Positions 33,540 through 44,881 of a DNA stretch of 64,000 nt are shown piece by piece (positions within the stretch are counted from its first letter, which is position 1; each line of letters opens with the position of its first letter). Source of the DNA: Prionace glauca (Eukaryota > Chordata > Chondrichthyes > Carcharhiniformes > Carcharhinidae). The stretch lies in the NCBI GenBank assembly GCA_037974335.1, contig CM075760.1, positions 69,995,627-70,059,626 of the forward strand. Reading direction: 5' to 3'. A model generated the notes under the pieces. It was not told where the DNA came from. It was given only the letters and a program-made list of their open reading frames with translations, and did no database searches. A program made the position numbers and the translations under genes.

Positions 33540-35090
33540 ATTAAATCCGACCATGGCAGCAGGTGGAATTTGAATTCAATCAATAAATCTTGATTCATAC
33601 TGATAGTGACGAGATAACCCTCTGATTCCCCAATGAAGGACATCTGCCATCCCTACTTGGCCTCAGCAGGGTGTAACTCAAGATGGACCGCCATATATAT
33701 AACTGGGCAATGCCTTCTGAGATGCCCTAACACACCACTCAGCTGAAAAGGAATTAAGCACAGGAAATAAATGTTGTTCTTTCCAGAGACCCCCACGTCC
33801 CGTGGAAGAATAAAGTGAAATAAAACACCAGCCTACATGTTTATGCAGTATAAGAAAAATCACCTCTCTGAATCAACTCTCACAATTTGCCTGTATTTAT
33901 TTCTATCCATCCATCACAGTGTATTGTTGGGTTGGAGAGATCATCATTGTTACTAACAAGGTGCCAGAGAATCTGAGTGGCTTTTTTTCCAATGAAATGG
34001 GAAGCATTCATATACGTTTACAGCTTTAAAAAATAATAAAATTGCCTCGAGTTGTTGCTGGGCAGATTTGTTTATAAATAGGCTCTATTGACAATGCTAA
34101 GAGTTTGAAGTTGGCTTGCAGCCAACTGTTCAGTACTGAGGAAACAGATCTTTGACTTACTGAACAAACACCGTCAGATGCTTCCTGTAAATATCTTGGG
34201 GTAGTTGGCAGCAGGTTGGACTGCTGCCAAATACTGCGTGGGACAGATTAGCGCGAATATGTAAGGATTAAATGGGACTTATCCAGTTATACAATAAATG
34301 CTTGATTCCCATAATAAAGACAGGTTTTTAAATGGTATTCCTTCCAAGCAAATATTTTAAGGGCTGCACTGTGATTAAATAGTATGGGGAACGAGTAAAT
34401 TGGCCAGATGCTATTTCATTTGTATAACTTCCAAATAAATGTCCTTCCAACAATTAAAGCCACTTTGTGAGTAACTTCATGATCTGCAAGGAAGAGATTT
34501 GACCTCTCCACCCCCTCAGTCCAATGAGATCAGTGCAATGGCCCCAAAATGAAAATAATTAAAAGTAAATTAAAATCAAAAATTGTCTTGAAAAGCGCAG
34601 ATACCTGGAATATTCTAAGCGTTCTGCACCTCTTTAAAAAGACAACCTCTCTTATCCCTGATCAGCACCATGTTCTGTTGTCCAGCACAATCTGATTTCG
34701 ATTATTTAACAGTCGCTCTCATAGCTGCCAATGAGTGAAGAAACGGCCTGGTTTAGTGGAAGACAAAACATTTATTTTTGTGATATTGTGCAATATCCAC
34801 AAAGTCCTAATATCCTGAGTTTCCACTACCAGTGAATGTTCTACAGCCGGTGGCCAATAAAATGAGCAGCAGTGATTTGGATGTTGACAAAGAACTTTCC
34901 TGATCACCGTGTCCATTCGGATTCTATAAATTCTCTGTCAAAGGTTGATGTCGATGTCATGTTTCCCTGTCAGCTCAATTAATTATAAGTCCACCAGTTT
35001 TCTTTCAGTGTTAATTTTCACAGGGTAAAGGAGCCGTTGGGGAAATCTAACGTGAAATATTGCATCACATGAGGATTGTCCTTTTTGAAT
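33540..35090 (+). repeat. Duplicated VH 5' flank, copy 1 (decayed cluster)
   Basis: Diverged copy of 42,600-44,150. Matching landmarks are CTGATTCCCCAATG with AATCTGCCATCCCTAC, CTATCCATCCATCACA, GGGACAGATTAGCG, CATAGCTGCCAATGAGTG, TTGTGATATTGTGCAAT and ACAGCCGGT. It begins in a shared sense SINE relic (33,540-33,665). The homology resumes at about 35,700-35,880 after SINE insertions and leads to the VH pseudogene. No gene in this stretch. Confidence 0.85.
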
Positions 35091-35094
35091 TAAT

Positions 35095-35400
35095 TTGTGG
35101 ATGGCACGGTGGCATATATGTTAGGGTTTCTGCCTCAAAGCGCCAGGGACCCGGGTTCAACTCCCGGTTTGGGTCTGTCTGTGTGGATTCTGCATATTCT
35201 CCAATTGCCTGCTCATTTACTCACATTGTTCAAGGATATGCCGCTTAGGTTGATCCACGATGATGAATTGCCCAATCGTGTCAAGAGAATTAGCAGGGAA
35301 TATACGTGGGGTGATGGGGATAGACTTGGATGGGAATGTTGTGGGTTTGGGTCTGATAGGCCAAAAGGCCTTCTTCTGCTCTGTAATGATTCTATGACAT
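35095..35400 (+). mobile_element. tRNA-derived SINE, sense, nearly complete
   Basis: Head GGATGGCACGGTGGCATATA, B box GGGTTCAACTCCCGG, body TCTGTGTGGATTCTGCATAT and TTGATCCACGATGATGAATT, and 3' end GGCCTTCTTCTGCTCTGTAATG with an ATTCTATGAC tail. It splits the VH flank homology and so inserted after that duplication. Confidence 0.85.
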
Positions 35401-35404
35401 GGGC

Positions 35405-35700
35405 ACCTTTGACTGATCAGACTTTATTGCCTACTTCTTGTCCGAGGGCAGTGAGAGCCAATCACATTGCTGTGGTTCTTGGGTCACACATAGGCCAGAC
35501 CAGGTAAGGACGGCAGATTCCCTTCTCTAAAATACATTAGTGAAGCAGGTAGGTTTTTACACAATCGACAATGATATCATGACCATAAATGGATTCTTAT
35601 TTCCAGATGCTTTTTTTACTGAATTTAAATCCCACCATCTGTGGTGGTGGGATTCGAAGTCGGGTCCTGAGAACATTAGTTAAGTTTGTGCATTAATTGC
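35405..35700 (-). mobile_element. SINE, antisense
   Basis: GTGAGAGCCAATCACATTGC, GTCACACATAGGCCAGACC and GTGGGATTCGAAGTCGGGTC (reverse of a B box) identify the family of 2,420-2,735. It abuts the sense SINE at 35,095-35,400. Confidence 0.7.
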
Positions 35701-36130
35701 CGAGCGATAACATGAGGCCATTTCTTCCCTCCTTCTTGTATCCAGTCCCAAATTACAGTGACAGCTACCCACACCTGAAATAAAATTATTCCAGCAATTA
35801 GTTACATAAATCGATAATAATTCTTCAAATGGATTATATTTATGCTGCAATGTGCAAATCAGACTGGCGTTTTTACTCTGATAAGGTCATGTCATCTTCT
35901 TTATATCTATTCTCTTGTGAAAGGGGGTACAGAATTAAGGGACTTGATTTACAATCAAATTGTTTTTCTCTCTATAACAGAGGCTCAAATATAATTTCAC
36001 CTTTTGGAGTGGCAGAGACGTTCCAATGGATCTCACTCTTTCTGCCTCAGTGTTAGTTTGTCTGTTGAATATTCCAGTGTTAGCAATCAATTCACTGGGA
36101 ATAACCCTCGGTGTTTTTTGATATATTTTA

Positions 36131-36426
36131 TTTGATTTATTATTATCACACACATTCGTACACAGTCTTGCGCACTATACAGACGGAGCATACCGTGCAT
36201 AGAGAAGGAAGGGAGAGAGTGAAGAATATTATGTTGCAGTCATAGCTCTGGTCTAGAAAAATATCAATTTAATGCGAGGTAGATCCATTCAAAACTCTGA
36301 TTGCAGCTGTAAAGAAATAGTTTCTGAGTCGGTTTGTAATCTCCTCAGAATTTGTTTTTTACCTAGTCTCTGATGGAAAAAGGTGAGAGAGTGTGTCCGG
36401 GGTGAGGTGTGTTTTCTTTTCATAGC
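36131..36426 (-). mobile_element. Insertion 1 in VH pseudogene (dispersed element)
   Basis: Non-Ig sequence between leader-intron relic and V relic. It includes TTTATTATTATCACACACAT, CAGTCTTGCGCACTATACAG, GGAGCATACCGTGCATAGAG and TGTCCGGGGTGAGGTG. It resembles a repeat common in sharks, but I do not see another copy in this window. Strand is uncertain. Confidence 0.55.
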
Positions 36427-36681
36427 TTTTGTTTAAAGTGTCGAATCGGAGGTTGTGTTGACTCAGCCAGAGGCAGAAACCGGGCATCCCTGAGGCTCCC
36501 TGAGACTGAGCTGTAAAGACAAAGTGTTCAATATGGGCAGCAACTGGATGGTCTGGGTCCGACCCGTCCCTGATAGGGTTTATAGTCTCTCCTTCAGTAT
36601 GATAGTCTTGGATCAACCCACAATTCCTCCGCCCCAGAGATTCAGAATCAATTTATTCCACCCAAAGACACTTAAAACAAC

Positions 36682-36828
36682 GTGAAGAGAAATTGCTGGA
36701 CAGTCTCAGGACATCTGGACTCGAAACGTCAGCTTTTCCCTCTCCTTACAAATACTGCCAGGCCTGCTGAGATTTTCCAGCATTTTCTCTTTGGGTTTGA
36801 ATTCCAGAATCCACAGAATTGTTTTTAT
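36682..36828 (-). mobile_element. Insertion 2 in VH pseudogene, with target duplication
   Basis: About 147 bp lying between ACTTAAAACAAC (36,670-36,681) and ACTTCAAACAAC (36,829-36,840). These two are copies of one FR3 site and form a 12-bp target duplication with one later change. The insert (GGACTCGAAACGTCAGC, CTGCTGAGATTTTCCAGCAT) belongs to the dispersed family also seen at 41,095-41,205 and 41,490-41,590. Confidence 0.85.
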
Positions 36829-37534
36829 ACTTCAAACAACATCTTCTCTTTGCAAATAACTATAAACCGAGTATTCCAGTCTTTCCCCTGTCTGTCCTAC
36901 ACAGACTCCAGTTCCATGTGATGAAAATAACCCTTCACCACCACTGAAATATCCGAGAAATCCACCCAGTTCTATTAAACCTGCAGTGGAAAGTCACCCA
37001 TCCAGAGGGCAGGTTTCAGCAAGATGGTTCACAGTCACCAATTAATGTTAGCTTTGTCAGTGACGCTCACATCCAGAGATTCAATAAAATCAGTGCAAAT
37101 TGCTGCAGATTCCGGAAATCTAAAACTAAAACAGGAACAGTGCTCCTCAGCATCTCAATGGGTATCATCAGAGAGAGAGAACCAGATTCGTATTTAATAT
37201 CAATGCCAGGATGTCAAATCTCTTGATATAATTATGAACAGCAAATCTGTTCTGTCCAATGTCCGACCCAAAACCTCATTTGTCAAATAAAATCGCAAAT
37301 TTGTTGGCCATTTATCACAACCGGGTTTGTGGGAGTTTGTGGTACGTAACTTACCTGGTCAGTTACAGCATGGGAACAGCGACTAAATTCAGCAAAGGTA
37401 CATCAGTGAGTTTTAAGAACTCTGGGGCAACAGGAGGTCGGGTAAAATGTTCTACACATTCGAGTTCCCCCATAATTTGTAATACTTTGGAATCGCTGAG
37501 ATTAATGTGAATATAATCACTGCTCTGCCTGATC

Positions 37535-37990
37535 ATAGAAGCATAAAATCATAGAATCCCTACAGTTCAACATGGTCATTCGGTCCAATAACTCTGCAGC
37601 GGGCTCTCCAGCAGAGCATCCTACCTAGGCAAGCTTTCATCCAATCCAGGCAACCACACATATTCACAGGCTAAACCCCCGAACCTACACATTATTGGAC
37701 ACTAACAGGAAATTTAGCATAGACAATTTACATTGGGCCTGGGAAGGATGCTCTGCCGGATAGCAGACTTGATGAACCGAATGGTCTCCTTCTGCACTGT
37801 AGGGATTCTATGATTCTACTTTGCACATCATTGGGCGCGAAGGGGCAATTTATCACAGCCAATCCACCTAACCTGCACATCCTGGGACTGTGGAAGGAAA
37901 CTGGAGCACTCGGAGGAAACTCACATGGATATGGATAGAATGTGAAAACCACACACAGTCACCCAATGTTAGAATCGAACCCGCTTCCCT
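37535..37990 (-). mobile_element. SINE composite, antisense
   Basis: Starts ATAGAATCCCTACAG, the reverse of a SINE 3' end. It includes GGTCTCCTTCTGCACTGTAG and GGGATTCTATGATTCTA (a sense 3' end, 37,770-37,815). It ends with GAAACTGGAGCACTCGGAGG and GTTAGAATCGAACCC (reverse B box) near 37,985. At least two overlapping SINE pieces are present. 36,900-37,530 and 38,000-38,780 are AT-rich with no recognisable gene. Confidence 0.6.
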
Positions 37991-38784
37991 GTCGCCTGTG
38001 AGGGAGCAAAAACAATTGTATCTCTTCGTGATAACCACAGTTTTTATTCTTCCCTCGTGTGAGTGTGATCACTATTTGTGAAAGAATATTTCAGACATCA
38101 GATCTGTTTTTTTATTTAACTTGTCGAGTTTAAACAGATTAAATCCTCAATCAGATTAACATTCAGTGGAATAACTGCCTGTTCACAGATACTTTATTAA
38201 TTGTGACATCAGAACTTTCAGAACTAATTCTGAAATGAAATGTCTTATTTTATTGTAGTTAAGTACAGCCGGAGTTATGAATGTTCAAAAAGTTCTATTC
38301 ATATGTTATTTTATTCAGTTTTATTCAACTGTTAAAATTCTTAAAATAAATCGCTATTTTGAGTTGAAACTGATCAATAAGTGACGGTTTATCTGCTTTT
38401 TCTGTCATGAACATTTCATTGTAAACAGTGAGGTATTTATGTAAATAAATACAAAAATAGTAATTCCAAATGAGATTGTTGACTGACAAAAACACAACAA
38501 ATATTTCCCCACCAACACAACACAGAAATAGAGAGAACCATGCAAATCAATCAACGGATTCCAGTAATGGTTGATTTTCAACATTATTTATTCATCAGTT
38601 ATGTGAGGAAAAATATCATGATGATATCTATGTTCAGAATTAGGAAATAATCCCTCTGATCCCGAAATGCAATGACACAGAAAACACAGAACATCTCCTG
38701 TGTTTCATCTCTTTCTCTGTCTTTCTCCTGTCTGTTTCTGCGTCTTGTCTCTCCACGATGGTTCATCGTCTTCACTCCACAGCA

Positions 38785-38855
38785 AAAGAACATAAGAACG
38801 TAAGAAATGGGAGCAGGAGTAGGCCATCTAGCCCCTCGAGCCTGCCCCGGGTTCG
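38785..38855 (-). mobile_element. LINE A-type 3' terminus, antisense
   Basis: AAGAACATAAGAACGTAAG, GAGCAGGAGTAGGCCATC and CCTCGAGCCTGCCCC form the reverse complement of the end of LINE A (21,045-21,113), including its TTCTTATG tail. Very short, 5' truncated. Confidence 0.85.
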
Positions 38856-39059
38856 ATAAAATCAATGTTTGCCCAATGTATTCTCTCAGCCACAGGTACA
38901 GGTTTCTAAAAGAATATAATTCAATAAATTGGAATCCATGACTGAGATTTACTCTAAAAGATCTCTTGAGAAATCAATGATCTTGAAATGCTTGAAACAT
39001 TTTCTTCTGCACCTAACCTCGGTTCCACCTGGTGATAAGGATTCAATGTGGAATCTTTC

Positions 39060-39570
39060 CCTATATTTAGCCGGTGTTGTCCCTGTCCTTGGAGTATTTG
39101 ACTGGACAGAGTAGAGGAATATTTACTCTGCGTCTGAACTCATTGTTCCTGGTTTATGAATGGTTGATATATCTTTGTCAGGGAAGATTTAATCCGTATC
39201 GAATCTCTGCTGTACCTAGCCTGGGTGTGTTTTGTGGAACTGTGTGGACGGCTCTTTCCCCAATACCTAACACTAATTTAAACCTGCCTCCTGGATCTCT
39301 GAAGGAAGAGTGCAGGAGAGTTTTTACATAGAAGAGTGTCCATGCTTTTTCTGCCTTAATTTTGTTTGAACAGATTTATAGACGGAGTTTCACTCTGTTT
39401 ATAGACAGTATAATGTTGTAAGAACGTTTGAATTGGATAGTTTAGAGGGAGATTCTCTTTGCATCTCACTCATGCTATTCCTGATTTAGGAGTTATTAAT
39501 TTGCCAGTACAGAGGGGACTTTGCATTCTGCAGCGAACCCCATGTTACTCCTGTCCTGTAAGATTTTGAT
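39060..39570 (+). repeat. Decayed tandem array (about 75-85 bp unit)
   Basis: Loose repeats of a unit like CTGTCCTTGGAGTATTTGA, then GGACAGAGTAGAGGAATAT, TTTACTCTGCGTCTGAAC. Later units have CCTAGCCTGGGTGTGTTTTG and TAGTTTAGAGGGAGATTCTC. Copies are strongly diverged, so it is an old satellite-like array. No gene. Confidence 0.5.
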
Positions 39571-39719
39571 GGGAGAGTCGGCCGTCTTTACAAATTTCAT
39601 GGGGATTGAACCAGTATCTTTATATTACAGTAAATTTACCCTGTGTCAGCTCGTATTATGAGCCATGCCTTCGTTTATTTTCCATTGGACCCTAACTCTT
39701 TCTACCTTGCATGTAGAAT

Positions 39720-39935
39720 GTTATGTTGTCTGTCTTTGCACATAGTAAATTGGATATATTATCTGTCTGGACTAAATTAGACGCTGTCCCTGCTTATATT
39801 GTATGTCACCATGTTTCTGTTTATATTAAACGAGACATTGTCTCTGTTTATATTAATTTAGATCTCTCTCTGTTTGTATCAAAGTAGCTGCAATCTTATT
39901 TCTGCAATTGTCCATATCCGCGTTTATATTGTATT
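39720..39935 (-). repeat. Degenerate repeat, antisense to 23.5-24.4 kb family
   Basis: Repeats of TTGTCTCTGTTTATATTAA, a motif whose reverse complement, TTAATATAAACAGAGACAA, matches the TAATATAAACAGAGATG core of the blocks at 23,460 and 24,185. About six imperfect units. 39,940-40,800 is unassigned. Confidence 0.55.
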
Positions 39936-40814
39936 AGTTTTTACTCAGTTTTTACTGCACTGGTCAATGCCAGTAATGATTAAAGTGGCTGGGAGAACAC
40001 AATTCTCTGCATCCTTCTGCAAGGACAAACCGTGTGAGGTTTTGGACACTGGAAAAGAAATCTGAAATTTACTTCTGCTGGCTGCAGTGAAAGTGGATAT
40101 CAAGTCCTGTGTAGCATTCACTGTCAATGAAGAACAAAAAAACAAAGAAAATTACAGCACAATAAAATACTGGTGATCCAATACTGCCCGTTTCTGGATC
40201 TTGCCTGATAACACTCTTTTTTATCCCAACATATTATCTCTTCATCTCACAAAACCGTGGAGTAAAACAAACATAATTCAAAGAGAGGGATAGTTAGTGC
40301 AGGAACAAAATTGCCACAGTGAAATATATACAGGGTGTGTATCAAATATTACATCACCAGAGAGAATGCCGTGTGCAATGTTAACTGAGCTCTGGTCCAG
40401 CAGAGTATTAACAGAGCGAGGCTGTAGTTTAATATAAACAGGGGCCTTCAAGAAAATAGTAATGTGTTAGTGCCGAGTGCCACGTGGGGATGATCAAATG
40501 CCAAATTCCAATGGGACCCTTATCCCGTGAAAGAAACAGTTTTAAAAATGACATTGTCAAGGAAAATAAAACTGAGGCAGTGTCTCGCACAGTTTTACTG
40601 ATATAGGAACTTCTTAGACATGAACTGAGACAGTGCTGAGTAATTACTGACACTGGACCGAATAAGGAGAATATAAAAAAAAGTCCAAAAAGATAATAAT
40701 TATTTTCACGAATTACCATCCATTTGCAATTTAATAATTCCATTCACCAGATCTCATTCATATATAATGATGAGTATATTTAAAATTACTCTGTGATAAG
40801 AAAGCGACGTTGCC

Positions 40815-41050
40815 TCGGCCCCCATTTATTCCCCATTGCTAATTGCATTCAGTGAGCTGGTGGTGAGCCGCCTTATTCAATTGCTGCAGAACCTGCAGTG
40901 TAGGTACACCAACAGTGCTCTTAGGGAGGGTGTTCCTGGACTCCGACGCAGCGTAATTAAAGGAGTGGCCCAAGTGATGTTAGTGAGTTACTTGGAAAGG
41001 AATTTCCAGGCGGGGTTATTCCAATTTCCCAGTTATCATCAATTCATACA
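40815..41050 (+). repeat. Dispersed repeat (GGTGGTGAGCCGCC family)
   Basis: TGGTGGTGAGCCGCCTTATT, GTGTAGGTACACCAACAGTG and TTAGGGAGGGTGTTCCTGGA match the start of the family at 50,960-51,330 (TGTTAGGCAGGGAGTTCCAG). Class unknown. Confidence 0.6.
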
Positions 41051-41094
41051 GATAAACAATTAGTTCACCAATTATGTTCATCAGTTTGATAAAA

Positions 41095-41205
41095 GCAAAA
41101 GACTGCAGATTCTGGAAGTTGAAACAAAAATAATGAATGCTGGAAAATCTCAACGGGTCTGATAGCATCTGTGGAGAGAGAATAGAGCCAACGTTTCGAG
41201 TCAGT
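41095..41205 (+). repeat. Dispersed repeat (CTGGAAAATCTCAACGGG family)
   Basis: GCAGATTCTGGAAGTTGAAAC, GCTGGAAAATCTCAACGGG and CGTTTCGAG mark the family seen in reverse as insertion 2 of the VH pseudogene. A second piece in the opposite orientation lies at 41,490-41,590. The rest of 41,205-42,540 is AT-rich with no gene seen. Confidence 0.65.
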
Positions 41206-41489
41206 GTTATCTTTTTTATTTGGAGGAAATTGAAGAGGGTGATGACATTGAGAAATGATGTGGGTGGATAGGGATTAGGATTTTTTTAGGATATATTTCG
41301 AGATTATGATGTTGATTAGTTTAGGGTGAAGAAGTTTGTTATGATATTTGGGATCACTCTGTGAATTGATGCAGCTTGTGTGTTTCTGGAAATAGTGTCT
41401 ATTATTTCTGTTATTCTCAACTCACAGGAAATTTATGCAGCTTTCCTGACAGATTGCAGGAAGCAATGATGATCTCTCCAAAGCAGCAG

Positions 41490-41590
41490 GAATACTCTGC
41501 CGAAGGGTCATCCAGATGTGAAACAAAGGCTCTATTCTGTCTCCACAGATGTTACTGAGATTCTCCAGTATTTTCTGTTTATTTTCGGCA
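41490..41590 (-). repeat. Dispersed repeat, same family, opposite orientation
   Basis: CTGCCGAAGGGTCATCCAGA, CTGTCTCCACAGATGTTACT and GAGATTCTCCAGTATTTTCT correspond to the reverse of 41,095-41,205. The pair bracket about 280 bp of unassigned sequence. Confidence 0.6.
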
Positions 41591-42539
41591 TTTCATTCTA
41601 TTCAATATATACGTTGTACGTTGTTTCATATAATTTGTACGTTGCTTCATATGTACGTTGCTTCATATAATTTATTGATTTTAAAATTTATTGACAACAC
41701 ATTGGCTTTTTGACACCAAGGAATGAAATCTGTCTCAGAATTCAGTGGGGAATGGAATTAATTCAGACCGAGGATATGAACAGCTACCCAGCAGCCTCTG
41801 CGCTTCATTGACAAGTCATCACCTCCTCATCATACAGAATGTCCTGGTACATAGCTGGAGTGTGTGATGGTTTTCAAAGTGATGATATAAATGGAACAAC
41901 GTGTACTTCATGTGAAGTTACTGAATCTTTAAATTCCGATTCATTATTACACTGTTTTGGGAAATAATATTACACTTGTAGTTTTCCAGTGAGTTTCACA
42001 AATATTTCTGTTGCTATCTTATTTACTTTTCACCCTGTTGTCTTCACTAATTTGGGTGAGGGTTTGTTGATTGATTTGTTGTATATGAAAGAGCCAGTAT
42101 TTTATATAGTACAATCATTCCTCCTCAACCATATCATGCTCTCTCTTTCTGTCCTGGATATGAAAATTCAGCATCAGCAGAGAAATGAACCATCCGAACT
42201 GCAGGAAAATCTCCCCCTACTCTTCAAGAGGATCAGCTTGCTAACTCCCGAGAAACTCGGAATGTATTTCACCCAGACACTCTGGAAGGATTGATGGACA
42301 CACATTGAATAAAGGAGTTGTTTCAATTTATGAAGTAGTCAAACACAAATATGGAAATGTAGAACAGCATCATTCAGTCCCATTTATCAATGAATCCACC
42401 AATCCATTCAGTAATTCCTCAATCAAAATATTCAGGCATCCAACAATCATTCATCCATCAGTCATTCATATGTCATTCATTCCTGTGTCAACACAGTCAT
42501 ACATTTATTGTTTGTGTAGATGGTGACATCAATTATTTT

Positions 42540-44160
42540 AATTGATCCAGTGATCCAGAGGCCCAGGGCAATGATGAGAGGACAGGGATTTAAGTCAGAC
42601 CCTTCCCGCAGGTAGATTTTGAATTCTATTGATAAATCTGGAATGGATAGTAATTGCGATCATTGGAACCGCTCTGATTCCCCAATGGAGGAAATCTGCC
42701 ATCCCTACATTGTCTCACGAGGATATAACTGCAGACTGAAAGCCAAATAGCTGACTCTTTAATATCTACAGAAGTGTCCAAGAAAACCAGTCAATTTAAG
42801 GGAATTTGGGACAGGCAAAGAGTGTTGGTCTTTCCAAACAAACATCCCATGGAAAGATAAAAGGAGATAAAATATAAATGTGCATGCTCAAATATAACAG
42901 CATGTATCATCTCTCTGAGCCATTTTTCAGTCTGCCTGTGATTATTTCTGTCCGTCCATCACAATATCCTGATGTGTTGGAAAAATCATCATTGTTGTTA
43001 ATTGGGTGCCAGAGAAGGTGGAAAATAATCCTTTATTTAGAGATGGGGAAACATCATCTAGATTTATAACTTCCAAAAATTCAAGTGCCTCCAGTACTGT
43101 TGCTGGGTAGATTTGTTTATAAATAGACCTTACTGACAACATGCAGGGTTTTAAGTTGGCTTGGAGCTAAGCGGTCAGTGCTGATGAAACTGATCTTTGA
43201 TCTATTGCACAAACAGCCCCAGATTTTTCCTGTCAATAACTTTGAGCATTTGACACCAGCCTGGATTGCTGCCAAATACAGTGTGGGACAGATTAGCGTG
43301 AAGCTCAATGGACAACATGGGATTCAGACATTTAAACAGTAAATGTTTAATTCCCACAATTTAAATCGCAATCATTCTAATCAAATATTTTCATTCAGTG
43401 TCCTGTTCATTACCTGAGTAAATATTATGTCAAACAATAAAGTGACCGGATGATCTTTTTCATTTGTATAGTTTCCGAGTAAATTTCATTCCAATAATTA
43501 AAGTCTGTTTATTAATCAGTTCATGAAATGAGAGAGAGAGATATTGATGGACCCAGTTCCCCAGTGAAGTGAAATCGGTGCAATGACATGAAATAATATT
43601 AAAACAACATCATAAAACTGACATGAACACCGGGGATTCCTGGAATATTCTGAAATTTCTGTATCACATTGAAACAGCAGCGTGTCTTGTACCTGATTAG
43701 CACCGTGTTCTATTGTACGGTATAATCTAATTTCTGTTATTGAAGAGTTCCTCTCATAGCTGCCAATGAGTGGAGAAATGATCAGTTCATAACCTGATTC
43801 AATGGAAGATAAAACATTTATTCTTGTGATATTGTGCAATGTGCCGCAAAGCTCTGATATCCTGTATTCCCAATACCAGTGTATGTTACACAGCCGGTAA
43901 CCAATAGAGTGAGTTGCAATGACCTGGATGCTGAAGGAGAACTTTAATGATCTCAGCGTCCGTTCCGATTCATTAACTTCTCCATCAAAAAATCAATTTA
44001 ATTTTATGTTTCTCTGTCAACTCACTATTTAATTACCAGGAGGTTGGGATTCTCATTATTTTCAAAGGCCTGTCTTCGAGATTGGGGCAGTTTGACAAAT
44101 ATAAGGAGAAACATTGTATTGTGTGAGAGTTTCTTCTCATCTCCAAACCCAATTTGTGCA
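42540..44160 (+). repeat. VH 5' flank, copy 2 (upstream of the intact VH)
   Basis: Diverged duplicate of 33,540-35,090. It starts in a sense SINE relic (GATCCAGTGATCCAGAGGCC, to about 42,735) that is also present at the same relative position in copy 1, so that SINE predates the duplication. It runs without the later SINE insertions towards the VH promoter. No gene is recognised in it or in 44,160-44,520. Confidence 0.85.
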
Positions 44161-44519
44161 GCGAAAGCCACCAAACTGTAAATAGAATCACTTTGTATAT
44201 CCTACACATTGAGTTACAGAAATCGATGGTATTTCTTCTGATAAATTGTGCTTTATTATTGTAATGTGGCAGAGACTCGGAGTTGTTGCAAAATTCTCTA
44301 ATGTTCCAAAATGTTAGTTCATCATTTTCAGATTTATTTTCTTGTTGGGGGTGTGGTAATAAAATCACCATTTTTACAATGGAATGAGTTATTTAAATAA
44401 ATAAATGATGAACTGTAACATCACCATCAGAAATAATGGGGACAATACAATGAACATTTCAGCCAAACAAATATCCGGATACAGATAAAATGTCCATTTT
44501 AATATTAATCTATTGTAAA

Positions 44520-44702
44520 TCTCCGAGTCCATTCTGTTGGGGGTGTGGAAGGTGGGACGTGGATCAACAGGCGGCGCCTGGAAAGCCGCCCCCTTCTGCC
44601 GGGTATTTAAATACCGCTCACTGGGACCGGAATCCAACAGTCCGGGAGCTGGTTTGTTCACTGAGTTCCTGACACAACCATTTCCCCCAAATCACCAGAA
44701 AG
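44520..44702 (+). promoter_or_regulatory. VH promoter and 5' UTR, cluster 2
   Basis: A TATA-like element lies in a perfect palindrome, GGTATTTAAATACC (44,602-44,615), about 90 bp before the leader ATG. A GC-rich stretch with the inverted pair GCGGC...GCCGC (44,571-44,590) is just upstream. I find no perfect octamer (ATGCAAAT or ATTTGCAT) in this interval, which is a difference from most mammalian VH promoters. The role is inferred from position. Confidence 0.6.
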
Positions 44703-44748
44703 ATGAGGTCGGCCATTTCTGTCAGTTTGTTGCTGACTTTCTTATCTG
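44703..44748 (+). CDS. VH leader exon (L-part 1), cluster 2
   Basis: Encodes the signal peptide MRSAISVSLLLTFLS plus one base. The ATG follows CACCAGAAAG. The donor is GTGAGT at 44,749. With the 5' part of the V exon (GVQS) it forms a 19-residue signal sequence with a hydrophobic SVSLLLTFL core, normal for VH genes. Confidence 0.93.
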
Positions 44749-44881
44749 GTGAGTATTTTTTTTATTATTGTTCAAGTTTCTCACTGTTACTGTCTCAGTG
44801 TTAGTCTCTCTCTGGAATGTTCCAGAGTCAGCAATCATTTCACTAAGATTAACCCCCGGTGTTTTTGATCTATTTTTACAG

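Larger units (their letters stand above)
36030..36880 (+). pseudogene. VH pseudogene interrupted by two insertions
   Basis: Relic of a shark VH gene related to the intact VH at 44,882. The leader-intron relic is at 36,030-36,130 (CCTCAGTGTTAGTTTGTCTG, AATAACCCTCGGTGTTTTTT). The V-exon relic starts near 36,438 and reads [14 protein letters not shown], stop, GSLRLSCKDKVFNMGSNWMVW. FR3 remnants follow (CCCAAAGACACTTAAAACAAC, resuming at 36,829 with ACTTCAAACAACATCTTC). The leader exon, the splice acceptor (AAA in place of CAG), the second fold Cys and any RSS are lost. It sits at the end of a duplicated 5' flank (33,540-35,880), so it is what remains of a duplicated minilocus. No D or J segment was found downstream of it. 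Confidence 0.9.

Noticed and set aside
35140-35170. tRNA gene
   Set aside because: The B-box-like GGGTTCAACTCCCGG belongs to a SINE head with a SINE body and tail behind it; no tRNA cloverleaf fits. The same holds for 21,765, 26,893 and the antisense heads.
36131-36426. Retrovirus- or LTR-type origin for the insertion in the VH relic
   Set aside because: No terminal repeats, primer-binding site or coding remnants are visible; it is left as an unclassified dispersed element.
38540-38547. Octamer ATGCAAAT as a second VH promoter
   Set aside because: No leader, VH exon or RSS lies within the next kilobases. A chance match in AT-rich DNA is likely.
36900-42500. D or J segments belonging to the VH pseudogene
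   Set aside because: I looked for CACTGTG/CACAGTG with a nonamer at 12 or 23 bp and for TGGGGACAA and found none, so none is claimed.
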